From Prochlorococcus sp. AG-402-P18 (GTDB lineage: Bacteria > Cyanobacteriota > Cyanobacteriia > PCC-6307 > Cyanobiaceae), in assembly GCA_003216275.1 (NCBI GenBank), contig QCJC01000008.1, forward strand, positions 1-64,000: 64,000 nt of DNA, given 5' to 3'. Shown here piece after piece: positions 8,593 through 17,662 of this stretch. Within the stretch, counting starts at the first letter, position 1. Each line of letters opens with the position of its first letter. Position numbers and translations under genes: made by a program. The notes under the pieces are model-generated. The model worked only from the letters and a program-made list of their open reading frames with translations. It did not search any database and had not been told where the DNA came from.

Positions 8593-9534
8593 TTATGAGC
8601 AAGCCTTATCGAACCAACTTGATCGAGGTTCATCTATTCGAACAGATCTAAGCTTTTCAAAAAGTTTCAACTCCTCCTCTGACCAATTTTCAGGAAATTT
8701 TAATTTTAGATTAAAGAATAAATCTCCTTGGGTATCTAAGTAATGTATTCCTTGGCCTATTAATCTAAACTTTTTGCCAGGTAAGCTTCCCGAAGGAATT
8801 GATAAATATGTATCTCCTTGAGGTGAAGCAACCAAAATATTTGCTCCCAAAACTAGTTCATCTAAAGAAACAGGTAAATCAGCATAAATATCTAAACCTT
8901 GTACTTTCCAAATCGGATGTGATCTTACACTGACTTCAATCAATAAATCACCTCTTTTCCCTTTCCCAGACTGAATATTACCCTTATTTTTAATACATAT
9001 TTTTGATCCGGTTTGAATCCCTTTTGGGATTTCCACCTCGATGCGTTCATCATTTACTAAGAGATTCTTTTTTGTTCCATTCAAAGCCTCAAAAAAACTA
9101 ATCTGCAAAATAAATTCAGCATCAAGATTTACTGATTGAGAATTCATGTCTGAAGATATATTTGAATAGAATTCCTTACCAGCTTCACTAAATCTTCCTA
9201 TTAAATCACTCAAAAAATCATCAAAGTTGAAATATTTTTCAAAATCCTTATAGTTATTTTCAGTATAAAAGTCTCTATCTCTAGACCCTTCATTTTTACT
9301 AGTCGACCAATAATTTAGATATTGCTCATAAGAGTTTTTTTTCTCTGGGTCAGAGAGAATTTCATAAGCTTCGTTGATTTCCTTGAATTCTGACTCAGCC
9401 TTCGTATCATCTGGATGTAAATCAGGATGAAATTTTCTAGCAAGTTTTCTGAAGGCACTTTTGATTTGCTGATCGGTAGCATTTCTGCTGATACCAAGAA
9501 TTTTGAAATAATCCTTAAAACCATTTAATCCCAT
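8593..9534 (-). CDS. DnaJ/CbpA-type J-domain co-chaperone
   Basis: A 313-residue protein with an N-terminal J domain (YFKILGISRNATD, then HPD in KFHPDLHPDD near residue 35). A Gly/Phe-poor linker and a C-terminal substrate-binding domain with paired beta modules follow (PKGIQTGSKICIKNKGN, later SIPSGSLPGKKFRLIGQG). The cysteine-rich zinc domain of classical DnaJ is missing, so it is CbpA-like. It would stimulate DnaK ATPase. The frame extends 39 codons upstream to 9651, but the ATG at 9532-9534 starts right before the J domain and is the better choice. Confidence 0.88.
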   Translation of the reverse strand: MGLNGFKDYFKILGISRNATDQQIKSAFRKLARKFHPDLHPDDTKAESEFKEINEAYEILSDPEKKNSYEQYLNYWSTSKNEGSRDRDFYTENNYKDFEKYFNFDDFLSDLIGRFSEAGKEFYSNISSDMNSQSVNLDAEFILQISFFEALNGTKKNLLVNDERIEVEIPKGIQTGSKICIKNKGNIQSGKGKRGDLLIEVSVRSHPIWKVQGLDIYADLPVSLDELVLGANILVASPQGDTYLSIPSGSLPGKKFRLIGQGIHYLDTQGDLFFNLKLKFPENWSEEELKLFEKLRSVRIDEPRSSWFDKACS

Positions 9535-9663
9535 AGAAATAAAGCTTTTTCGATAGAAAAAACAATCTTTTTCTAAATTTCCTTCAATATAAGTATTTAA
9601 AAGTAGAGATTGCAGAACGTAATGGAACCGTGAAGAGATAGGCTTATTCAAGTTAAATCAAGT

Positions 9664-9670
9664 AAGGAGA
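9664..9670 (+). promoter_or_regulatory. Ribosome-binding site deciding a TTG start
   Basis: AAGGAGA lies five bases before the TTG at 9676. This strong Shine-Dalgarno match supports TTG as the start of the SulP transporter. Confidence 0.7.
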
Positions 9671-9675
9671 GTCGA

Positions 9676-11343
9676 TTGGCGTTAATTAATGGCTTTCACC
9701 TGAAAAATATCAGAGGTGATGTATTAGGCGGCTTAACAGCAGCAGTGGTAGCTCTACCACTAGCTTTAGCGTTTGGTAATGCTGCTCTTGGCCCAGGAGG
9801 CGCTATTTATGGCCTTTACGGAGCAGTAGTCGTTGGTTTCCTTGCAGCTTTGTTCGGAGGAACACCCGCTCAAGTGAGTGGACCCACTGGACCTATGAGT
9901 GTTACCGTCGCTGGAGTGGTAGCAAGCTTGGCAGCTGTAGGAGTCCCTAGAGATTTATCTGCTGGAGAAATTCTCCCTTTGGTAATGGCTGCTGTAGTTA
10001 TTGGTGGATTATTTCAGATTTTATTTGGCTTACTCAGACTTGGTAAATACATAACACTGGTTCCATACTCAGTCGTTTCAGGCTTTATGTCTGGAATTGG
10101 AGTGATCATAATTACCCTTCAAATAGGGCCGTTACTCGGGATATCAACTCGAGGAGGAGTCTTGGAGTCTCTCTCAACTTTAGTTAATAATTTCGAGCCA
10201 AATGGGGCTGCAATAGCCGTTGCAGTTATGACACTTGCAATAGTTTTTCTTACCCCGCGCAACATAAGTCAGTGGGTACCTTCACCTCTATTAGCATTAT
10301 TAATAGTAACTCCTTTATCAATACTCCTTTTTGGCGATAGCTCTATTGATCGAATAGGTGCAATACCAGAAGGTGGGCTTTCACTAAGTCTGCCTGATCC
10401 AAGCTTTGATAACTTCTTCCCAATAATTCTTAAAGCCGGATTAGTTCTTGCTGTTCTTGGTGCGATTGATTCACTTCTTACCTCTCTTGTCGCAGATAAT
10501 ATTTCTCAAACAAGACACAACTCTGACAGAGAACTTATTGGACAAGGAATAGGAAATGCAGTAGCTGGTATTTTTACAGGCTTGCCTGGAGCTGGGGCAA
10601 CAATGAGAACAGTGATAAATGTTAAATCTGGGGGTTCCACTCCAATCTCTGGAATGGTTCATTCAGTTGTGTTGCTTTTAGTGCTAGTTGGTGCAGGACC
10701 ACTTGCAGCTCAGATACCTACAGCTCTTCTTGCTGGAATTTTAATCAAAGTTGGTTTAGATATTATTGACTGGGGGTTCCTATTAAGAGCTCATCGACTT
10801 TCGCTTAAGACAGCAAGTGTGATGTATGGAGTCCTTCTGATGACAGTTTTCTGGGACTTAATATGGGCTGTTCTGGTTGGAGTATTCATTGCAAATATGC
10901 TAACTATCGATTCTATTACTGAGACTCAATTGGAGGGCATGGAAGCAGATAATCCAATGCATTCAGAAGCAAATAAAAATGCGGCAAATGCACAACTTCC
11001 CTCAGATGAGAAAGCTCTTTTAGATCGTTGTTCAGGAGAAGTAATGCTATTCAGATTAAAAGGTCCACTTAGTTTTGGAGCAGCCAAAGGAATAACTGAA
11101 AGAATGATGCTAGTAAGAAACTATAAAGTTTTAATCCTTGATATTACCGATGTCCCAAGACTTGGAGTTACTGCAACTCTTGCCATAGAAGACATGGTTC
11201 AAGAAGCGCTCAATAACTCAAGAAAAGCATATGTTGCTGGTGCAACTGGAAGAGTGAAAGACAGGCTTGCTAAATTTGGAGTTGATGTCATCGGTACAAG
11301 AAAAGAAGCCCTTACAGCCGCAATTGATAGCCTGAATGGTTGA
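9676..11343 (+). CDS. SulP-family anion transporter, BicA-like (probable bicarbonate transporter)
   Basis: A 555-residue protein with about a dozen hydrophobic segments (residues 15-420) containing the SulP signatures GLTAAVVALPLALAFG near 20 and TPAQVSGPTGPMSV near 62. A C-terminal cytosolic STAS domain (about 450-550) follows. BicA-type SulP proteins are low-affinity, high-flux sodium/bicarbonate symporters. The adjacent sbtA and sbtB genes make bicarbonate the likeliest substrate, although sulfate cannot be excluded. Translation starts at TTG, supported by an AAGGAG five bases upstream. It is divergent from the DnaJ-domain gene and probably heads the transcript with sbtA, 42 bases downstream. 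Confidence 0.88.
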   Translation: MALINGFHLKNIRGDVLGGLTAAVVALPLALAFGNAALGPGGAIYGLYGAVVVGFLAALFGGTPAQVSGPTGPMSVTVAGVVASLAAVGVPRDLSAGEILPLVMAAVVIGGLFQILFGLLRLGKYITLVPYSVVSGFMSGIGVIIITLQIGPLLGISTRGGVLESLSTLVNNFEPNGAAIAVAVMTLAIVFLTPRNISQWVPSPLLALLIVTPLSILLFGDSSIDRIGAIPEGGLSLSLPDPSFDNFFPIILKAGLVLAVLGAIDSLLTSLVADNISQTRHNSDRELIGQGIGNAVAGIFTGLPGAGATMRTVINVKSGGSTPISGMVHSVVLLLVLVGAGPLAAQIPTALLAGILIKVGLDIIDWGFLLRAHRLSLKTASVMYGVLLMTVFWDLIWAVLVGVFIANMLTIDSITETQLEGMEADNPMHSEANKNAANAQLPSDEKALLDRCSGEVMLFRLKGPLSFGAAKGITERMMLVRNYKVLILDITDVPRLGVTATLAIEDMVQEALNNSRKAYVAGATGRVKDRLAKFGVDVIGTRKEALTAAIDSLNG

Positions 11344-11385
11344 TAACAAATAATTTGAATTAATTGCTTTTCCAACTAACTAGAA

Positions 11386-12381
11386 ATGGGACATAACCTT
11401 TTCATCCAAAATGCTTTAAGTCCACCAATACTTTTTTTCTTTTTGGGTGCAATTGCATACGCTCTAAAGTCTGATTTTGAGATTCCAGCTCCACTTCCAA
11501 AATTATTTTCTTTATATCTACTACTTGCAATAGGCTTCAAAGGAGGCATCGAGCTTCAAAAAAGTGGCTTTGGTTATCCAGTCCTTCCAACTGTGATAGC
11601 TGCAATATTAATGTCTCTATTAATCCCACTTATTTGCTTTGTAGTACTGAGATTTAAATTTGATGTTTTTAATGCCGCAGCAATATCTGCAGCATATGGA
11701 TCAATAAGCGCCGTGACATTTATAACTGCTGAAAGCTTTCTCGAAAGTCAGAATATCCCCTTTGATGGTTTTATGGTCGCAGCTTTGGCACTTATGGAGT
11801 CTCCAGCCATAATTATTGGTCTTTTGCTAGTCAAATATGGAGCCCCCAAAGATAGGCCTATTAAACGAAAAATGAAATGGGGTTCAATTATTCATGAGTC
11901 GATGCTCAATGGTTCAGTTTATTTATTACTTGGAAGCCTGTTAATAGGATTTCTTACATCAGCTATTGATCCATCAGATATTAAAAAAATGGAGCCATTT
12001 ACAGGAGATTTGTTCTATGGAGCAGAATGTTTTTTCCTTCTTGATATGGGGATTGTTGCAGCTCAAAGATTGGCTCGACTAAATAAAACTGGTGCCTTCC
12101 TAATTATGTTTTCTATATTAATGCCCATAGGTAATGCCGTATTAGGATCAACAGTAGCTAAATTCTTAAACTTAGATCCAGGAAATGCTCTCCTATTTGT
12201 AGTTCTATGCGCAAGTGCTTCTTATTTAGCTGTGCCAACTGCAATGAGAATGACTGTTCCAGAAGCTAAGCCTAGTTATTACATTTCAACTACTCTTGGA
12301 TTAACATTTCCTTTTAATATAATTTTTGGAATACCAGTATATATGGGCTTAGTCAACACAATGATTCCTCAGATTGGATAA
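11386..12381 (+). CDS. sbtA: SbtA-type sodium-dependent bicarbonate transporter
   Basis: A 331-residue integral membrane protein with about ten hydrophobic helices. It has the family pattern of two inverted halves, with conserved stretches FKGGIELQKSGF near 53 and AAAISAAYGSISAVTF near 103. It imports bicarbonate with sodium for the carbon-concentrating mechanism. In marine picocyanobacteria this is the divergent SbtA2-like form, so the kinetics need not match the freshwater protein. It is followed nine bases later by the PII-like sbtB, its usual partner. ATG start. Confidence 0.9.
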   Translation: MGHNLFIQNALSPPILFFFLGAIAYALKSDFEIPAPLPKLFSLYLLLAIGFKGGIELQKSGFGYPVLPTVIAAILMSLLIPLICFVVLRFKFDVFNAAAISAAYGSISAVTFITAESFLESQNIPFDGFMVAALALMESPAIIIGLLLVKYGAPKDRPIKRKMKWGSIIHESMLNGSVYLLLGSLLIGFLTSAIDPSDIKKMEPFTGDLFYGAECFFLLDMGIVAAQRLARLNKTGAFLIMFSILMPIGNAVLGSTVAKFLNLDPGNALLFVVLCASASYLAVPTAMRMTVPEAKPSYYISTTLGLTFPFNIIFGIPVYMGLVNTMIPQIG

Positions 12382-12390
12382 CTCATTACC

Positions 12391-12672
12391 ATGAAAAGAC
12401 TCGATTTAATTTTTAGTGAAAGAGAACTAGATGATGTCCTCTCAGCATTAGAAAAAGCTGAAGTTCCAGGCTATACCGTTATGAAACATGCAACAGGCAG
12501 AGGTCCCGAAAGAGTTGTAACAGAAGACATGGAATTTACTGGATTTGGATCAAATGCACATGTAATTATTTTTTGCGAACAAGAAGTAATTGATAAAATA
12601 CGAGAAAATATAAAAACCGTCCTCAGTTACTATGGAGGCGTTGCTTATGTCTCAGAAGCAACCCCTCTTTAA
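12391..12672 (+). CDS. sbtB: SbtB-like PII signalling protein
   Basis: A 93-residue ferredoxin-fold PII-like protein. The T-loop region is the polar stretch HATGRGPERVVTEDME (about 29-44), and the final strand ends in YYGGVAYVSEATPL. SbtB proteins bind cAMP, AMP or ADP and gate SbtA. Freshwater SbtB carries a C-terminal CGPxGC redox loop; this one stops before it and contains only one cysteine (in FCEQE). Regulation by disulfide switching is therefore not expected, while nucleotide binding still can be. It is in one unit with sbtA, nine bases downstream. Confidence 0.85.
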   Translation: MKRLDLIFSERELDDVLSALEKAEVPGYTVMKHATGRGPERVVTEDMEFTGFGSNAHVIIFCEQEVIDKIRENIKTVLSYYGGVAYVSEATPL

Positions 12673-12695
12673 AAAAATATTTCTGATTGATTGAA

Positions 12696-13652
12696 TTAAG
12701 CGTGAACCCAATCAACTCGAATTGATTTACGGCTATTTAAAAACCTATCTATTGCCATGGCAGCTATGCATCCATCTGATGCAGCAACTACTGCTTGTTT
12801 GAAAGGTGTATTTCTAATATCTCCTATAGCCCAAACCCCTTCAACTGTTGTAGACATAAAATCATCCACTAGGACTCCTCCATCCTCTTTAAATGCAACT
12901 TGGTCTCCAAGAAAATCTGTAATGGGCTTTGAGCCACTCATATATACAAATACCCCTCCAAGAGATATATCTTGCAGAGCATCCATTGAACGATTCTTTA
13001 CCTTAATACCTGTAACACCAGAATCATTACCTTCTATTTGCATTAATCTTGTCTTACTCCAATGGTTCACATTTGGTTTTAATAAAAGATCCTGAGCATA
13101 ATGATCGTCTGCTTTTGGATCATTGGAAGTAATCCAATGAACCTTGGAAGCAAATTTTGTAAGAACATTTGCCTCTTCAATTGCCTCTTTATTGATACCA
13201 ACAACTGCAACTTCCTTATCTCTGTAAAAAGCTCCATCACATGTTGCGCAATAACTTACTCCTTTTCCAAGAAATTCCGCCTCACCCTTAAATGACGCAG
13301 GGCGCCCCATTGCCCCACTTGCAACAACAAGAGCTTTTGCCTTGAAAGTTCCATCTGGGGTATAAATAGTTTTAAAATCTCCACTGGCATCTATGCCAAA
13401 AACTTGGGCTCTCCGATAATCAGCACCATATTGAATGGCCTGATCTCTCATCAATTTTAACAAGGCCTCACCACTCATTTCACTTGAAACGCCTGGATAA
13501 TTTGCTATCTGATGCGTTATTGCAAGTGCACCTACATCTGGATTCTTGTCAAGAATAACTGTTTTCAAATCTGCTCTGGAGGTGTAAAGCGCACAACTGC
13601 ACCCAGCAGGCCCACCACCAACTATTACAACGTCAGTTTCTATGGTTTCCAA
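12696..13652 (-). CDS. Thioredoxin-reductase-like flavoprotein with degenerate NADPH site (DDOR-like)
   Basis: A 318-residue two-domain flavoprotein. The FAD motif GGGPAG is at 12-17, the redox pair CATC at 135-138, and the C-terminal FAD motif WAIGDIRNTPFKQ near 275. In normal thioredoxin reductase the central domain carries a GxGxxA loop and an HRR motif that hold NADPH. Here these positions read VGINKEA (151-157) and HWIT (172-175). That matches the group of pyridine-nucleotide-independent TrxR relatives described in cyanobacteria (diflavin-linked disulfide oxidoreductase type), but annotation pipelines would call it trxB. The gene is convergent with sbtB. The electron donor and target are unknown. 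Confidence 0.8.
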   Translation of the reverse strand: METIETDVVIVGGGPAGCSCALYTSRADLKTVILDKNPDVGALAITHQIANYPGVSSEMSGEALLKLMRDQAIQYGADYRRAQVFGIDASGDFKTIYTPDGTFKAKALVVASGAMGRPASFKGEAEFLGKGVSYCATCDGAFYRDKEVAVVGINKEAIEEANVLTKFASKVHWITSNDPKADDHYAQDLLLKPNVNHWSKTRLMQIEGNDSGVTGIKVKNRSMDALQDISLGGVFVYMSGSKPITDFLGDQVAFKEDGGVLVDDFMSTTVEGVWAIGDIRNTPFKQAVVAASDGCIAAMAIDRFLNSRKSIRVDWVHA

Positions 13653-14118
13653 TGGAAAATTCTCTTAGTAGGTTTTGCTCTCTTTTGAGAAAGAGTGCTT
13701 TGAAATCACTTAGATTAATAGATTAGACTTTTAACCCAAATGAAATCAAACGCTTGTTAAGTTCAACTGTAGTGAAGATTATCTAAATTTAGACATATCA
13801 AACAAGCTTCTAAATAGATTTACTTGATAAAGAGTAAATCTGCCTATGCCAGATTTCAATACAAATCCTTCAAAAAGCTAGTATTGTTTTTTGATTTTGA
13901 TTAAACCTTCACCAAACTCATCTTCATAACAAAGATTTCCCTAGGTATTCAACTCATACAAACCTCAAGTAAACAAATGAAAAAAATAGACAGGCTAATT
14001 CATGTTTCGACCTGAACTAATCCCTTTGAAAACTCAAAATCAATTTTTTTCAGATGCAAAGTGCTAAGGCTCAATTCATTGTGAAAAATTGAGATAACTT
14101 CCTCCATTCAAAATACCT
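13653..14118. other. 466-base intergenic region with two hairpins, no gene seen
   Basis: This stretch lies between the divergent TrxR-like gene and the coiled-coil gene. I find no open frame above about 20 codons that looks coding and no tRNA-like fold. It contains a perfect 9-bp stem (AGATTTACT at 13816-13824 with AGTAAATCT at 13833-13841) without a T-run, and CTCAATT/AATTGAG at 14070-14093 just before the downstream gene. It is long for such a compact genome and may hold promoters for both genes or a small RNA. Confidence 0.6.
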
Positions 14119-14514
14119 TTGGACTCGAATGAAAAGTCTAAGAACCCAAAAAAAACTAAATCTTCTAAAATAGAAACTGATCAATTTAGATTATTGAAAG
14201 ACTCTGAAATACTATTTAAAGCAGCTATAAATCGGTTAGCCGCTCGCATGACAAAAAAACTTGTCCACTCTTCTGAAGAATTAACTGAACTGGCTGCAGA
14301 AATCCCAAATAAGTTACAAGAAGAATGGTCTAGCTTTAAAAATGAGGTCATTGAAGAGTCTGAGCGTCTAGAGCAAGAAATGCAAAAGACAAATACTACA
14401 AAAGAAAAAGATACTAAGAAAAAATCATCCAAAGAAGATTTAATTCAATTTCAAATTGACGAACTTAGAGCAAAGGTTATTGAAATAAATAAAAGTATTG
14501 AGGAGAAAAATTGA
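14119..14514 (+). CDS. Charged coiled-coil hypothetical protein
   Basis: A 131-residue, Lys/Glu-rich protein with no membrane segment. Residues about 25-95 form a long amphipathic helix with a conserved-looking start (LFKAAINRLAARMTKKLVHSSEELTELAAEIPNKLQEEW), and a second coiled coil sits at the C-terminus. The start is a TTG; no other good start lies near and the ribosome-binding site is weak. Its TGA overlaps the TTG start of the UbiB-family kinase (TTGA), so the two are translationally coupled. I do not recognise the family. The context suggests a partner or accessory of the kinase. Confidence 0.65.
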   Translation: MDSNEKSKNPKKTKSSKIETDQFRLLKDSEILFKAAINRLAARMTKKLVHSSEELTELAAEIPNKLQEEWSSFKNEVIEESERLEQEMQKTNTTKEKDTKKKSSKEDLIQFQIDELRAKVIEINKSIEEKN

Positions 14515-16190
14515 TTTTCTTAGCTAATCAATTACAAAAGCTAGTAAGAGCCTTTAGGATTTGGTCAATATTATTATCCCTTCTATTCTTTCTATGGCTT
14601 GATGCAAGAAATTGGACTTATATAAAAGGGTTTAGTTCTAAAAGAAGAGAGAAAAGGCAAGTATTAAGAGCAAAATGGCTTACTAGAGAATTAGTTAATT
14701 TAGGATCAGCTTTTATAAAATTAGGACAGCTTCTCTCTGCAAGAGCAGATGTTATTCCATCATCCTGGGTCAACGAGCTCTCCTCTCTTCAAGACAGAGT
14801 TCCTCCTTTTGATTTCCAAAATATTCAAGAGATATTATTTAAAGAACTTGGCAAGTCTTATCAAAGAATTAAAAATATTGATTCCAATCCAATAGGTTCA
14901 GCATCTCTTGCTCAAGTTCACAAAGCAAACCTAATTAGTGGTGAGAATGTTATTTTCAAAGTCCAAAGACCAGGTTTAGAAGAATTTTTCAGGCTCGATT
15001 TAGAAGTAATGCAACAAGTAGCCAGAGTTGTCCAAAACAATAAAAGTCTTAGCCAAGGGAAAGATTGGGTAGGTATTGCAAAAGAGTGCAAAAGAGTATT
15101 ACTTAGAGAATTAGATTTCCGGATTGAAGCTCAATATGCTGCAAGATTCAAACAGCAATTTTTAGAAGATAAAAAAATATTGATACCAAGCGTTTTCTGG
15201 GATTTAAGCACAAGCAAAGTTCTTTGTCTTGAATACATGCCAGGAATAAAAATTAATGATATAAAGTCTCTCAAAGATAAAAATATTGATACTGCATCAA
15301 TTGCAAAAATAGGTGCAACAAGTTACCTAAAACAGCTAGTGAATTATGGTTTTTTTCATGCTGACCCTCATCCAGGAAATCTAGCCGTTTCAGAAAAAGG
15401 TTCTCTTATTTACTATGATTTTGGAATGATGGGTTTTGTCTCTGAGAGAATCAGAGGCAGACTAAACTCAATGATAAAAGCTGCAGCACTAAGAGATGTT
15501 AGTGGTCTAGTTAAAGAACTTCAGATAGCTGGATTATTAGAAGCAGATATTGAAATTGGCCCAGTTAGAAGATTAATAAGAATAATGTTAAACGAAGCTC
15601 TGACGCCACCTTTTAACTCTCAAATAATAGAAAAACTCTCTGGAGACCTATCTGAACTGGCTTATGGGAAACCCTTTAGAATACCAATAGAGTTAATATT
15701 TGTTTTCAGAGCATTATCAACTTTTGAAGGAGTTGGAAGATATCTTGATCCAGAATTCAATTTAATAGCTATTGCTAAACCATTTCTTCTGCCACTAATG
15801 ACCTCAAAAAACCAAGATAAAAATGATCTATTTAATGAACTTGGACGACAAGTAACTGAAATTGGCAACAAAGCTGTTGGATTACCAAAAAGAATCGATG
15901 AAAACCTGGAAAGGTTAGAACAAGGAGACTTACAACTTCAAGTAAGAATGGGCGAATCAGACAGGCAACTTAGAAGAATGATTAATGCTCAACAAACTTT
16001 AGGGAATTCTGTTTTACTTGGCTCTCTTGCAATATCGTCAGCTTTACTAGCTTCAACAAACAGACCCCTTTTATTTACTGTACCAATATTTTTAGGATTT
16101 CCAATAGCGATAAGTTGGATCAAATTGCAATTTAAGATGAGAAACGAAAGTCGCCTTGATAATCTTCAAAAAAGAAGAAGTTCAAACTAG
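14511..16190 (+). CDS. ABC1/UbiB-family atypical kinase
   Basis: A 559-residue protein of the ABC1K/UbiB family. Family motifs in order: a KLGQLLSARADVIP segment near residue 72, the ATP lysine in VIFKVQRPG, then HADPHPGN with the catalytic aspartate and YDFGMMG around residues 283-308. A hydrophobic pair near 505-545 would anchor it in the membrane. Members support quinone, carotenoid or tocopherol metabolism in thylakoids and plastids; the substrate is unknown. The start is a TTG overlapping the upstream gene by four bases. The gene is convergent with enolase, 11 bases apart. Confidence 0.88.
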   Translation: MIFLANQLQKLVRAFRIWSILLSLLFFLWLDARNWTYIKGFSSKRREKRQVLRAKWLTRELVNLGSAFIKLGQLLSARADVIPSSWVNELSSLQDRVPPFDFQNIQEILFKELGKSYQRIKNIDSNPIGSASLAQVHKANLISGENVIFKVQRPGLEEFFRLDLEVMQQVARVVQNNKSLSQGKDWVGIAKECKRVLLRELDFRIEAQYAARFKQQFLEDKKILIPSVFWDLSTSKVLCLEYMPGIKINDIKSLKDKNIDTASIAKIGATSYLKQLVNYGFFHADPHPGNLAVSEKGSLIYYDFGMMGFVSERIRGRLNSMIKAAALRDVSGLVKELQIAGLLEADIEIGPVRRLIRIMLNEALTPPFNSQIIEKLSGDLSELAYGKPFRIPIELIFVFRALSTFEGVGRYLDPEFNLIAIAKPFLLPLMTSKNQDKNDLFNELGRQVTEIGNKAVGLPKRIDENLERLEQGDLQLQVRMGESDRQLRRMINAQQTLGNSVLLGSLAISSALLASTNRPLLFTVPIFLGFPIAISWIKLQFKMRNESRLDNLQKRRSSN

Positions 16191-16201
16191 TATTTTTTAA
16201 G

Positions 16202-17527
<1,326 letters not shown>

Positions 17528-17662
17528 TTATGATCTACATTATTCCTATATGTTCCTTAATTGTTCATCTAACTTGCTTTCCAAGACCTAATTAATCAAA
17601 TTTGTCTTGTGAAAAACAATACTCATATGTATTAAAAGTCTCCAAATGAATTCAATAGGCAA

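Noticed and set aside
13816-13841. 9-bp stem as a terminator
   Set aside because: No T-run follows on either strand, so I keep it only as an unexplained hairpin.
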